From an uncultured Lachnospiraceae bacterium (GTDB lineage: Bacteria; Bacillota; Clostridia; Lachnospirales; Lachnospiraceae): a stretch of 64,000 bases of DNA. The translations under genes and the position numbers were made by a program. The DNA is taken from contig CAJTPO010000010.1 of the NCBI GenBank assembly GCA_910578115.1, positions 50,672-114,671 on the forward strand, in the 5' to 3' direction. Shown here piece after piece: positions 36,015 through 44,660 of this stretch. The notes under the pieces were generated by a model that was not told the origin of the DNA, searched no databases, and saw only the letters and a program-made list of their open reading frames with translations. Position 1 is the stretch's first letter. Each line of letters starts with the position of its first letter.

Positions 36015-37856
36015 CTATTTTTTGGCGGCGGCTGAGATGGCCGCTCTTTTTCTTAAGGTGGGATCCAGGATCTTCTTACGGATGCGGATCGTCTTAGGGG
36101 TTACCTCCAGCAGCTCATCGGTGTCAATAAATTCCAGAGCCTGTTCCAGGCTTAAGACTTTGGGTGGTGTGAGACGAAGCGCTTCGTCTGCACTGGAGGA
36201 CCGGGTGTTGGTCAGCTGTTTCTTCTTGCAGACGTTCAATTCGATATCTTCGCCGCGTCCGTTCTGTCCGACCACCATTCCGGAATATACTTTGGTACCC
36301 GGGCCGATAAAGAGCGTGCCGCGTTCCTGGGCATTGAACAGGCCGTAAGTGATAGCTTCCCCGGCTTCAAAGGCGATCAGGGACCCCTGTTTCCGGTATT
36401 GGATATCGCCTTTATAGGGACCATAGCCGTCGAAGATGGTATTCATGATGCCGTTACCCTTGGTGTCGGTCATGAACTCGCCGCGGTAGCCGATCAGGCC
36501 GCGGGAGGGGATTGAGAACTCCAGGCGGGTATAGCTGCCGGAAGTCAGGCTCATATTCAGCAGTTCGCCTTTGCGCTGGCTCAGCTTCTCGATGATGGTT
36601 CCGGAGAACTCCTCCGGCACATCGATATAGCATAATTCCATGGGTTCCAGCTTCCTGCCGTCTTCATCTGTTTTGTACAGGACTTCCGCTTTGCTGACTG
36701 CAAATTCATATCCTTCACGGCGCATATTCTCGATCAGGACGGACAGATGCAGTTCTCCGCGCCCGGATACTTTGAAGGCTTCCGTGGTGTCTGTCTCTTC
36801 CACGCGGAGCGAAACATCGGTGTTCAATTCCCGAAACAGCCTGTCGCGGATATGGCGGCTGGTGACATATTTCCCTTCCTGTCCGGCAAGGGGGGAATCG
36901 TTGACGATAAAGTGCATGGCGATGGTCGGCTCGGAGATCTTCTGGAAGGGAATCGGAGTCGGATCCTCGGGGGAACAGAGGGTATCGCCGATGTGGATAT
37001 CTGCGATGCCGGAGATGGCGACGATGGAACCGATGCCGGCTTCCTTCACGTCGATTTTATTTAAACCGTCATATTCATACAGTTTACTGATCTTGACCTT
37101 CCGCATCGTATCCGGGTCATGATGATTGACGATGACCACTTCCTGATTGACTTTCACACTGCCGTTGTCCACTTTGCCGACACCGATGCGTCCGACATAT
37201 TCGTTGTAGTCGATGGTGCTGACAAGCAGCTGCGTGCCGGCATCCGGATCTCCGGCGGGGGCCGGAATATGTGTCAGGATCGTGTCAAAGAGAGGCGTCA
37301 TGTCACGGCCTTCTGTATCAGGATCCGTGCTGGCAGTTCCTGTTTTGGCAGATGCATAGACGAAGGGACAGTCCAGCTGTTCATCGTTGGCATCCAGATC
37401 CATGAACAGCTCCAGTACCTCGTCAACGACCTGGGTCGGTCTGGCTTCCGGCCGGTCGCACTTGTTGATGCATACGATGACGGACAGTTCCAGTTCCAGA
37501 GCCTTCCGCAGTACGAACTTGGTCTGCGGCATGGGTCCCTCGAAGGCGTCTACCACAAGGATAACACCGTTCACCATCTTGAGGACACGCTCCACTTCTC
37601 CACCGAAGTCTGCGTGGCCGGGCGTATCGATGATATTGATCTTAACATTTTTATAAGTAACGGCAGTGTTCTTGGATAAAATTGTAATGCCGCGTTCTTT
37701 CTCGATATCATTAGAGTCCATGACACGTTCTGCAATTTCCTGATTTTCCCTGAAAACGCCGCTTTGTTTCAAAAGCTCGTCTACCAATGTCGTCTTGCCA
37801 TGATCGACGTGGGCGATAATCGCTACATTTCTCACATCTTCTCTAGTCTGTCTCAT
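36015..37856 (-). CDS. typA: Translational GTPase TypA/BipA
   Basis: A 613-residue ribosome-binding GTPase of the EF-G superfamily. The P-loop is AHVDHGKTTLVDELL at about residues 14-28, DTPGHADFGGEVERV and NKCDRP are the further G motifs, with domains II, III, V and the BipA-specific C-terminal domain following (RGELHLSVLIENMRREGYEF, IPSRGLIGYRGEFMTDTKG). It assists ribosome assembly and stress adaptation. ATG 37856 follows TTCGGAATGGAGG at the end of a hairpin leader; an in-frame ATG 27 bases earlier lies within that leader. Confidence 0.96.
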   Translation of the reverse strand: MRQTREDVRNVAIIAHVDHGKTTLVDELLKQSGVFRENQEIAERVMDSNDIEKERGITILSKNTAVTYKNVKINIIDTPGHADFGGEVERVLKMVNGVILVVDAFEGPMPQTKFVLRKALELELSVIVCINKCDRPEARPTQVVDEVLELFMDLDANDEQLDCPFVYASAKTGTASTDPDTEGRDMTPLFDTILTHIPAPAGDPDAGTQLLVSTIDYNEYVGRIGVGKVDNGSVKVNQEVVIVNHHDPDTMRKVKISKLYEYDGLNKIDVKEAGIGSIVAISGIADIHIGDTLCSPEDPTPIPFQKISEPTIAMHFIVNDSPLAGQEGKYVTSRHIRDRLFRELNTDVSLRVEETDTTEAFKVSGRGELHLSVLIENMRREGYEFAVSKAEVLYKTDEDGRKLEPMELCYIDVPEEFSGTIIEKLSQRKGELLNMSLTSGSYTRLEFSIPSRGLIGYRGEFMTDTKGNGIMNTIFDGYGPYKGDIQYRKQGSLIAFEAGEAITYGLFNAQERGTLFIGPGTKVYSGMVVGQNGRGEDIELNVCKKKQLTNTRSSSADEALRLTPPKVLSLEQALEFIDTDELLEVTPKTIRIRKKILDPTLRKRAAISAAAKK

Positions 37857-37951
37857 GTTATCCTCCATTCCGAAGCGCTCCATGCTGAGGACGCGAGCAG
37901 AATTTAGGAGTTTTCCGAAGGAATACTCCGATTTTGCTCTGCGATCAATAG
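37857..37951 (-). promoter_or_regulatory. Stacked-hairpin leader of typA (family B, copy 4)
   Basis: On the minus strand this matches the third hairpin of the copy at 960-1016 nearly base for base (GATCGCAGAGCA.AATCGGAG and TATTCCTTCGGAAAACTCCT), with the pairing preserved, and ends in AGCATGGAGCGCT followed by TTCGGAATGGAGG before the typA ATG. The remaining bases up to 38345 are AT-rich; a weak TTTACT-18-TATTAT on the minus strand (about 37963-37992) may be the typA promoter. Confidence 0.75.
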
Positions 37952-38345
37952 AATTTATGCCTTTCTATAATACGGTCTGCAATGCATTACAGTAAACATC
38001 ATAACAAATTTCTGCTCCGGTTTCTGCCAAAGCCATATACGGAAGCTTTTGCAGAGCCGAAAGAAAAATTTCCAATGCTGTTAACTATAAAACCTGCTCA
38101 TTATATCATCTGCCATTCTTTCTTGCAAGAGTTGTTAAATTTTTTGACAAATTAAATTATTGTTTGCGCCCCGTTGTTTTCCCGGCATGGGAATCAGCAG
38201 GGACATTGTCTTATCTGCCCGGCAGCGATGTCGGTTTCCGCGATTAATGACAGTTCTAATTTCGTCGCATTTCCTATATATTGATAATACAATACAAACA
38301 GGAATCAGGAATTTCTGCAATTCCACAGTCAGAAGGGAGAAAAAC

Positions 38346-38981
38346 ATGACAGATAAGGTTATTGAAAACAACCAGGTGGCGATCATGGGTGAGATCATGA
38401 GTGATTTTACTTTCAGCCATGAGATTTTTGGAGAGGGATTTTATATGGTAGATATCAGTGTGAACCGTCTCAGCGATTCTACGGATATTATTCCCGTAAT
38501 GGTGTCGGAGCGGCTTTTGGATGTCACCGACGATTATAAGGGGATGAAGATCAGCATTGTCGGCCAGTTCCGCTCCTACAACAGACACGAAGAGAGAAAG
38601 AACAGGCTGGTATTGTCTGTATTTGCCAGAGAGATCGAATTTGTGGACGAGATCAGCGAGAGTGCCAGGACGAATCAGATCTTTTTGGATGGTTATATCT
38701 GTAAAGCGCCGATCTATCGCAAGACACCTTTGGGGAGGGAGATAGCGGATCTGCTTCTTGCGGTGAACAGGCCCTATGGTAAATCGGACTACATACCCTG
38801 TATCTGCTGGGGAAGAAATGCCAGATTTGCAAGCAATTTCGAAGTGGGCAGCCGCTGTGCGATCTGGGGAAGGATCCAGAGCAGAGAATATATGAAAAAG
38901 TTATCTGAGGATCAGCTTGAGAGAAGAGTGGCCTATGAAGTGTCGGTCAGCAAGCTGGAGCTGGTAGAGGAGGAAGACTGA
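38346..38981 (+). CDS. Single-stranded DNA-binding protein-like, two OB-fold regions
   Basis: A 211-residue protein with two OB-like halves: residues about 8-105 (NQVAIMGEIMSDFTFSHEIF, MKISIVGQFRSYNRH) and about 115-205 (NQIFLDGYICKAPIYRKTPL, YIPCICWGRNARFASNFEVG, CAIWGRIQSREYMK). The second half carries the features of bacterial SSB/PriB proteins; the first is diverged. No acidic SSB tip of the DDDIPF type is present, although the end is acidic (ELVEEED). Thus it may be an accessory SSB and not the main one. ATG 38346 follows AGAAGGGAG. The open frame before it, from 38160, has no ribosome site. Confidence 0.75.
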   Translation: MTDKVIENNQVAIMGEIMSDFTFSHEIFGEGFYMVDISVNRLSDSTDIIPVMVSERLLDVTDDYKGMKISIVGQFRSYNRHEERKNRLVLSVFAREIEFVDEISESARTNQIFLDGYICKAPIYRKTPLGREIADLLLAVNRPYGKSDYIPCICWGRNARFASNFEVGSRCAIWGRIQSREYMKKLSEDQLERRVAYEVSVSKLELVEEED

Positions 38982-39118
38982 AGCGCTGCGATGTGCCAGT
39001 GTCTGTTTTGGAAGAATTGAACAATAAGTTGCATGAATGGGTGTATTGTGTTATGATAATTAAATAAATTGCTGGTAGAAGTAATCTGAGATGTGTAGTT
39101 CTGATTGCCGGTTGCTTC

Positions 39119-39282
39119 TACGGTAAACTTACATCATGCTCAGCCTGCCGTCGGGCGGGCCGCATGGCCATACATGCTGTGAAAGTCGAAGACTTTCATA
39201 GTAAACTTACATCATGCGCAACCTGCCGCTTGGCGGGCCGCATGGCCATACATGCTGTGAAAGTCGAAGACTTTCATAGTAA
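39119..39282 (+). repeat. Three-hairpin dispersed repeat (family A), two tandem copies
   Basis: Two head-to-tail units of about 82 bases. Each reads GTAAACTTACATCATG, hairpin CCTGCCG..GGCGGG, hairpin GCATGGCCATACATGC and hairpin GAAAGTCGAAGACTTTC, then ATAGTAA, which joins directly to the next unit. The units differ at a few bases in the first hairpin. They fill most of the 386-base gap between the SSB-like gene and the cobalamin adenosyltransferase gene. An imperfect hairpin at about 39070-39115 (GTAGAAG with CTTCTAC) precedes them. Confidence 0.85.
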
Positions 39283-39367
39283 TATACAGAAGAAGATATC
39301 AGGTAGAACAGGGGAATTGGCGTTACCGTTGGACCCGGCAGCCAGTAACGCCCATAAGGAGTGCAAT

Positions 39368-39868
39368 ATGAGAAAAGGCATGATTCAGATCTACAGTGGC
39401 GATGGTCATGGAAAGTCTCCGGCAGCCCTCGGCAGAGCCGTTCAGACGGCGTGCAGGGGGGAGAATGTAGTGATTATTCAGTTCCTGAAGGGAAGGGGAC
39501 TGACTGATTCGGAATTTGTTAAGAGACTGGAGCCGGAGATCAAGATATTCCGTTTTGAGAAATCGGACGAAGATTATGTGAATCTTTCTGAAGAACGTAA
39601 GACAGAGGAGTGGCAGAATATCCGCAACGGACTGAATTTTGCCAAGAAGGTATTGTATACGGGAGAATGTTCTCTTTTGATCCTGGATGAAGTGCTGGGA
39701 TTGATCGATAAGGGGATTATTACGGTTGAGGAACTGAAGAACCTGCTTGCGGTGAAGCCGGAGGAGATGGATATTATTATGACCGGCATCACTTTGAATG
39801 ATGAAGTGTGCGTTCTGGCGGATGAAGTGACTAAAGTTGAAACAATGCGTTTTAAGATCTGGGAGTAG
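39368..39868 (+). CDS. Cob(I)yrinic acid a,c-diamide adenosyltransferase-like protein
   Basis: A 166-residue P-loop protein of the CobA/CobO/BtuR family, which transfers adenosyl from ATP to cobalt of corrinoids. The P-loop is YSGDGHGKSPAALG (residues 9-22) where typical enzymes have GKGKTT; Lys16 and Ser17 are retained, so nucleotide binding is plausible. Further signatures are VVIIQFLKGRG, LLILDEVLGLIDKG and EEMDIIMTG. ATG 39368 follows AAGGAG; an open frame through the upstream repeats is accidental. No other corrinoid gene is nearby. Confidence 0.85.
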   Translation: MRKGMIQIYSGDGHGKSPAALGRAVQTACRGENVVIIQFLKGRGLTDSEFVKRLEPEIKIFRFEKSDEDYVNLSEERKTEEWQNIRNGLNFAKKVLYTGECSLLILDEVLGLIDKGIITVEELKNLLAVKPEEMDIIMTGITLNDEVCVLADEVTKVETMRFKIWE

Positions 39869-39883
39869 GGTTTACGACAAGTA

Positions 39884-39912
39884 TTGACAGATTTCCAGGG
39901 TAATGTTAAGAT
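39884..39912 (+). promoter_or_regulatory. Sigma-A promoter of the lysine riboswitch-dapA unit
   Basis: A perfect TTGACA (39884-39889), a 17-base spacer and TAAGAT (39907-39912) lie just before the riboswitch. Confidence 0.75.
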
Positions 39913-39934
39913 AAATTAATTCAGAAATAGAGGA

Positions 39935-40149
39935 ATTGATAGAGGTTGCGCTTTTTATCAGTAGGTTTTCGGATGTGGCAGGCACAGAGGAAGGATTCTG
40001 AAAGGAGAAAGCGCCGAAAGGAAGAGTTACCTGTATGCTCTTGTCCTTGGGCATACAGTGAAGAACTGTATGACTGTCATCGGATCGATGGGGAGCTATC
40101 AGGTATGTGAGAGTTAAAGCTGACCCTTGGTGTGGTCAGCTTTCTTTTA
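39935..40149 (+). promoter_or_regulatory. Lysine riboswitch (L-box) with intrinsic terminator
   Basis: The aptamer begins with GATAGAGGTTGCGC and closes with GGGGAGCTATC, the conserved ends of the L-box P1 region; internal parts include GAAAGCGCCGAAAGG, a TGTATGC hairpin and GACTGTCATCGGATCGATG. The expression platform is a strong terminator, 40116-40125 pairing with 40134-40143 and followed by CTTTT. Lysine binding should favour the terminator and shut off dapA, the first committed enzyme of lysine/diaminopimelate synthesis. The call rests on matching conserved segments by eye. Confidence 0.88.
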
Positions 40150-40216
40150 CTATGAAAGTCTTCGACTTTCACAGCATGGATGGCCATGCGGCCGACTAAG
40201 CATGATGGTAGTTTAC
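40148..40216 (-). repeat. Three-hairpin dispersed repeat (family A) between riboswitch and dapA
   Basis: On the minus strand this reads CTGTAAACTACCATCATGCT, a collapsed first hairpin, GCATGGCCATCCATGC and GAAAGTCGAAGACTTTC, then ATAGTA. The first hairpin has lost its base pairing compared with other copies (TTAGTCGGCC). It starts at the end of the riboswitch terminator and lies in the dapA leader. Confidence 0.8.
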
Positions 40217-40277
40217 AGTGAAGGTGACTGTTCCGGAAGAAAGGGTTTTACAGGCAAAGCAGAAAGGAAGGGTATGT

Positions 40278-41162
40278 ATGGCGATTTTTAAAGGCGCAGG
40301 TGTGGCGATCGTTACACCGTTTCATGAGGACGGCAGTATCAATTATGAGAAATTTGAGCAGTTGGTGAACGAACAGATTGAAGGCGGCACCGATGCGATC
40401 ATCGTATGCGGTACGACGGGTGAGGCATCCACGTTGACGCACGAAGAGCATCTTGACCTGATCAGATTTTGCGTGGAGAAGGTAAACGGCAGAGTGCCCG
40501 TTGTTGCAGGTACCGGCTCGAATTGTACCAGGACTGCGGTGTATCTTTCAACCGAAGCGGAGAAGTATGGGGCAGACGGGCTGCTTCTTGTGACCCCGTA
40601 TTATAATAAGGCGACACAGAAGGGATTGTTTGAGCATTTTAAGAAGATCGCAGACTCTGTGGAGCTGCCGATCATTCTGTACAATGTACCGAGCAGGACA
40701 GGATGTAATCTCCAGCCTGAGACAGTGGTGAAGCTGTGTACGGAAGTCAGCAATATTGTCGGAATCAAGGAAGCCAGCGGCAATATCGGGCAGGTTGCCA
40801 GACTGATGGCGTTGGCGGACGGTAAGCTGGATCTTTATTCGGGGAATGACGATCAGATCGTTCCGCTGCTTTCTCTCGGTGGCAAAGGCGTTATATCCGT
40901 ATTGTCCAATGTGGCTCCGGGACAGGTGCATGATATCTGTCAGAAATATTTTGACGGGGACGTGGAAGGCAGCAGGAAAGAACAGCTTCGGGCGATTGCG
41001 TTATGTGACGCACTGTTTTGTGAAGTGAATCCGATTCCGGTGAAGGCCGCCCTGAATTTGATGGGCAAAGAGGCAGGACCTACCCATATGCCGTTGTCTG
41101 AGATGGAGCCTCAGCATTTGGAGGTCTTGAAAAATGCTATGAAGGATTATGGTATTTTATAG
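40278..41162 (+). CDS. dapA: 4-hydroxy-tetrahydrodipicolinate synthase
   Basis: A 294-residue (beta/alpha)8 Schiff-base aldolase that condenses pyruvate with aspartate semialdehyde. Visible signatures: VAIVTPFHEDGSINY, CGTTGEASTL (pyruvate-binding Thr pair), the catalytic Tyr in LYNVPSRTGCN and the Schiff-base Lys in VGIKEASGN (about residue 162). ATG 40278 follows AGAAAGGAAGGG; the open frame begins earlier but overlaps the repeat. It is controlled by the lysine riboswitch and followed by a terminator, then dapB. Confidence 0.97.
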   Translation: MAIFKGAGVAIVTPFHEDGSINYEKFEQLVNEQIEGGTDAIIVCGTTGEASTLTHEEHLDLIRFCVEKVNGRVPVVAGTGSNCTRTAVYLSTEAEKYGADGLLLVTPYYNKATQKGLFEHFKKIADSVELPIILYNVPSRTGCNLQPETVVKLCTEVSNIVGIKEASGNIGQVARLMALADGKLDLYSGNDDQIVPLLSLGGKGVISVLSNVAPGQVHDICQKYFDGDVEGSRKEQLRAIALCDALFCEVNPIPVKAALNLMGKEAGPTHMPLSEMEPQHLEVLKNAMKDYGIL

Positions 41163-41167
41163 ATGAC

Positions 41168-41228
41168 AAAAAGTGTCTGCTGCGGATGCAGGAGTGACGG
41201 CTCAGCTTTCGGCAGCGGACACTTTTTT
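41168..41228 (+). terminator. Terminator after dapA
   Basis: AAAAGTGTCTGCTGC pairs with GCAGCGGACACTTTT (one G-U pair) around a long loop and is followed by TT. It separates dapA from dapB, so dapB may rely on read-through or its own promoter. Confidence 0.8.
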
Positions 41229-41297
41229 ATATCAGGAGACCAGAGGTTGAACATAGAAGATAAAGAACGAGTGAGTTGAAAAGGAGAGTGTATTATT

Positions 41298-42062
41298 ATG
41301 GAAAAGAAGATCAGGGCGATCATGCATGGCTGTAACGGTAAGATGGGACAGACGATATCGGGATTGATCGCGGCGGATGACGAGATAGAGATCGTGGCAG
41401 GGATAGATGCCTATAGCGGGCCGACCAATCCTTATCCGGTATTTGACAGCATAGATGCCTGCGATGTGGAGGCGGATGTTGTGATCGACTTCAGTGCGGC
41501 GCCTGCGGTAGATGCTCTGCTCGCTTACTGCGTCGCAGGGAAGGTACCCTGCGTATTGTGCACGACAGGATTAACCGAAGAGCAGCTTGCGGCGGTGAAG
41601 AAAGCATCGGAGCAGGTGGCAGTCTTGAAGTCGGCCAATATGTCTCTGGGGATCAACCTGCTTCTGAAGATGCTGAAAGAGGCGACGCATGTTCTCGCAG
41701 AGGCGGGATTTGACATTGAGATCGTGGAGAAGCATCATAATCTGAAGAAAGACGCGCCCAGTGGAACGGCGCTGGCACTGGCGGATTCCATCAATGAAGA
41801 GCTTGATAATTCGTATCGATATGTCTATGACAGAAGCCAGGTGAGAGAGAAGAGAGAACGGAAAGAGATCGGGATCAGCGCCGTCAGAGGTGGTACGATC
41901 GTGGGCGATCATGATGTGATCTTTGCCGGGGCAGACGAAGTGGTTACTTTCTCGCACAGAGCCTACTCGAAAGCAGTGTTCGGCAAAGGTGCGGTACAGG
42001 CAGCGAAGTTTCTGGCTGGGAAACCGGCTGGCATGTATGATATGAGCGATGTGATCGGATAA
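41298..42062 (+). CDS. dapB: 4-hydroxy-tetrahydrodipicolinate reductase
   Basis: A 254-residue NAD(P)H-dependent reductase acting after DapA. The nucleotide fold begins IRAIMHGCNGKMGQTISG, although the usual GxxGxxG is CNGKMG. DFSAAPAVDALLAYC and the catalytic EKHHNLKKDAPSGTALALAD region (about 145-165) follow, then SAVRGGTIVGDHDVIFAG. ATG 41298 has AAAAGGAGAG upstream. With dapA it supplies diaminopimelate for peptidoglycan and lysine. Confidence 0.97.
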   Translation: MEKKIRAIMHGCNGKMGQTISGLIAADDEIEIVAGIDAYSGPTNPYPVFDSIDACDVEADVVIDFSAAPAVDALLAYCVAGKVPCVLCTTGLTEEQLAAVKKASEQVAVLKSANMSLGINLLLKMLKEATHVLAEAGFDIEIVEKHHNLKKDAPSGTALALADSINEELDNSYRYVYDRSQVREKRERKEIGISAVRGGTIVGDHDVIFAGADEVVTFSHRAYSKAVFGKGAVQAAKFLAGKPAGMYDMSDVIG

Positions 42063-42123
42063 AGAGAATAAACTCTACCATAATGGTATAGTTTTGAAGC
42101 TGCAGTAATAATACGGAGGAATT

Positions 42124-44079
42124 ATGGACGATTTAGAATTGAAATACCTGAAAAGCCTTTCCAGACAATATCCGACGATCGCTGCCGCATCGACGGAGAT
42201 CATCAACCTGCAGTCTATTTTGAATCTGCCCAAAGGGACAGAGCATTTTATGACGGATATTCACGGAGAGTACGAGCAGTTTAACCATATCTTAAAGAAC
42301 GGATCAGGGTCTGTGCGGCGCAAGATTGACGAGGAATTCGGTAATACCCTGAGTATTAAGGACAAGAAGAGTCTTGCAACCCTGATCTACTACCCAAAAG
42401 AGAAGTTAGATATCGTACTGCGGGAAGAGGACGAGAATTCGATCGAAGACTGGTATAAGATCACGCTGCACCGTCTGGTACAGATTACAAAACGTGTTTC
42501 GTCCAAGTATACGAGGTCGAAAGTACGGAAAGCGTTACCGGAAGATTTTTCCTATATAATAGAAGAACTGATCACGGAGAAGGCAGAGATTCAGGATAAG
42601 GAAGCCTATTACAATGAAATCATACATACGATCATCCGAATAGGCAGGGCGCAGGATTTTATCGTCGCTTTGAGTAATCTGATTCAGCAGCTTGTCATCG
42701 ATCATCTGCATATTGTCGGAGATATTTTTGACAGGGGACCTGGCCCGCATGTAATCATGGATACCCTTTGCCATTACCATTCCGTGGATGTGCAGTGGGG
42801 AAATCATGATATTGTGTGGATGGGGGCGGCCAGCGGACATCTTGCCTGCATCGCCAATGTGATCAGGGTGGCGGCACGGTATGGCAATCTGGATACTCTG
42901 GAGGATGGATATGGCATTAACCTGATTCCGCTTGCCACTTTTGCGCTGGAAACCTATAAGCATACTGACTGCAGTGCATTTTCGATCAGATATAATACGG
43001 AATATGATACCAAAGACCTGAGCCTTGACATGAAAATGCATAAGGCGATCGCCATGATCCAGTTTAAGCTGGAGGGCCAGATCGTCATGCGCAGGCCGGA
43101 ATTTGAGATGCGTGACCGGCTTTTATTTGAGCATATTGACTATGAGAACAGGACGATCACGATCGATGGGGTAGCTTATCCCATGAAGGATGTTGATTTT
43201 CCTACTGTTGACAGAGATAAGCCGTATGAACTGACGCCGGAAGAGGAGCAGGTCATGGAAAGACTCCGCCAGGGCTTTGTGAAATGTGAGAAGCTGCAGA
43301 AGCATGTGAGATTTCTGTTCTCCAAGGGCGGGCTGTATAAGGTGTATAATTCCAATCTGCTTTATCACGGCTGCGTTCCCGTGGACGAAGAAGGAAACTT
43401 CAAGAAAGTCAATGTTTACGGGGAGGAATACAGCGGCAAGGCACTTTATGATGTGTTGGAGCATTATGCCAGAAAGGGATATTATTCCAACAACCTGCGT
43501 GATAAATTAAAAGGACAGGACATCATGTGGTATATCTGGTCCGGCCCCAATTCCCCGGTGTACGGGAAAGATAAGATGGCGACTTTCGAGCGGTATTTTG
43601 TGGAAGAGAAAGAGGTTCAGAAAGAGACGAAAAACAGTTATTACAGGCTTCTTGACAATGAGCAGGTGATTGAGAAGATCTTAAAAGAATTTGGATTGGA
43701 CGGCAGGGATTCCCATATTGTGAACGGACATGTGCCGGTGGAGCGCAAGAAAGGGGAGTCACCGATCAAATGCGGCGGTAAACTGCTTATCATTGACGGC
43801 GGATTTTCCAAGGCATATCAGGATAAAACGGGGATTGCCGGTTATACACTGGTGGTCAATTCTTACGGAATGCGCCTGGTGGCCCATGAGCCTTTTGAGT
43901 CCACGGAGTCGGCGATTCTTCATGAGTCGGATATTTTCTCGGATTCGGTAATTTTGGAGACGACTACACACAGGCAGAAGATCTCAGACACTGATATCGG
44001 AGCTGAGCTGCGGGAGACGATCCATCAGCTGGAAGAGCTTTTGCAGGCTTACAGGGACGGTACGATCATCGAAAGATAA
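42124..44079 (+). CDS. fbp: Fructose-1,6-bisphosphatase, class III
   Basis: A 651-residue gluconeogenic phosphatase of the Firmicutes class III type, built on a metallophosphatase core. Metal-binding motifs are TDIHGEYEQF (about residues 43-52), GDIFDRGPGPH (about 199-209), WGNHD (about 225) and NGHVPVERKKGESP in the C-terminal half. Length matches the Bacillus enzyme. ATG 42124 follows ACGGAGGAATT. It lies 61 bases behind dapB on the same strand but with no functional link to lysine synthesis. A terminator follows. Confidence 0.96.
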   Translation: MDDLELKYLKSLSRQYPTIAAASTEIINLQSILNLPKGTEHFMTDIHGEYEQFNHILKNGSGSVRRKIDEEFGNTLSIKDKKSLATLIYYPKEKLDIVLREEDENSIEDWYKITLHRLVQITKRVSSKYTRSKVRKALPEDFSYIIEELITEKAEIQDKEAYYNEIIHTIIRIGRAQDFIVALSNLIQQLVIDHLHIVGDIFDRGPGPHVIMDTLCHYHSVDVQWGNHDIVWMGAASGHLACIANVIRVAARYGNLDTLEDGYGINLIPLATFALETYKHTDCSAFSIRYNTEYDTKDLSLDMKMHKAIAMIQFKLEGQIVMRRPEFEMRDRLLFEHIDYENRTITIDGVAYPMKDVDFPTVDRDKPYELTPEEEQVMERLRQGFVKCEKLQKHVRFLFSKGGLYKVYNSNLLYHGCVPVDEEGNFKKVNVYGEEYSGKALYDVLEHYARKGYYSNNLRDKLKGQDIMWYIWSGPNSPVYGKDKMATFERYFVEEKEVQKETKNSYYRLLDNEQVIEKILKEFGLDGRDSHIVNGHVPVERKKGESPIKCGGKLLIIDGGFSKAYQDKTGIAGYTLVVNSYGMRLVAHEPFESTESAILHESDIFSDSVILETTTHRQKISDTDIGAELRETIHQLEELLQAYRDGTIIER

Positions 44080-44080
44080 A

Positions 44081-44126
44081 ACTTCCGGCAGTGCTGACAG
44101 AAGCTGCGCTGCCGGAAGTCTTTTAA
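44081..44126 (+). terminator. Terminator after fbp
   Basis: ACTTCCGGCAG (44081-44091) pairs with CTGCCGGAAGT (44109-44119), then CTTTT. It also lies just past the end of the reversed lipoprotein gene. Confidence 0.85.
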
Positions 44127-44149
44127 GGTAACGGGCTATGCTCGTTTTG

Positions 44150-44620
44150 TCAGCGTTTGTTGCTGCCTGTTACATCGTCCACCATGTTTTCAACGCCGTC
44201 AGCGGCATCGTCAATGACGTCAGAAGCGGCATTCCCCACATCACCTACTGCGTCGCCGACATCGTCCAGTACGGAATCGTTGTCGTTCTGGTCGCCTGCG
44301 GTCACATCATTGACATTTTCATTCATGTCAGTACCGTCAGTGTCGTTTGTTGTGCCGTCGGTGGTGCCGTTTGTCGTGTTGTTTGCAGCATTGTTTCCGG
44401 TAGTACCATTGTTGGTAGTATCCTGGGATGTGTTGTTCATATCCCCGGTACCATTTGTAGTGGTGCCGTTTGTATTGGCATCATCGTTGGTATCCGACTG
44501 CGTGACGCTGCCATTGTCGCTGCCAGTTCCTGCATCGTCATTTCTTCTTCCGCAGGCAGTCAGTGAAGCTATGGAAAGCGCCATGAGAGAAACAAGTAAT
44601 AAAGTTCTTGTTTTTTTCAT
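44150..44620 (-). CDS. Low-complexity Asn/Thr/Asp-rich lipoprotein
   Basis: A 156-residue protein. Residues 1-22 form a lipoprotein signal (MKKTRTLLLVSLMALSIASL, then TACG) with Cys23 as the likely lipid site. The rest is almost entirely Asn, Thr, Asp and Gly (TNGTTTNGTGDMNNTS) and then an acidic alpha-helical tail with repeated DDVGDAVGDVGNAASDV. No enzyme domain is visible; a surface spacer or ion-binding role is possible. ATG 44620 follows GGAGGTAATT at the end of a family B hairpin. Confidence 0.8.
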   Translation of the reverse strand: MKKTRTLLLVSLMALSIASLTACGRRNDDAGTGSDNGSVTQSDTNDDANTNGTTTNGTGDMNNTSQDTTNNGTTGNNAANNTTNGTTDGTTNDTDGTDMNENVNDVTAGDQNDNDSVLDDVGDAVGDVGNAASDVIDDAADGVENMVDDVTGSNKR

Positions 44621-44660
44621 AATTACCTCCATTCCGAAGCGTTTTACGCGCGATATTCGA
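44621..44660 (-). promoter_or_regulatory. Hairpin plus Shine-Dalgarno module (family B, copy 5)
   Basis: On the minus strand GCGT-AAA-ACGC is followed by TTCGGAATGGAGG, then the ATG of the lipoprotein. A second inverted pair (GAAGTACGATGTG / ATACTTC) lies upstream. The stem bases differ from the copies at 1018 and 25493, but pairing and loop are kept. Confidence 0.7.

Noticed and set aside
39164..39367. N-terminal extension of the cobalamin adenosyltransferase through the tandem repeats
   Set aside because: The extension simply translates the repeat twice; the ATG at 39368 has a good ribosome site and gives the normal protein length.
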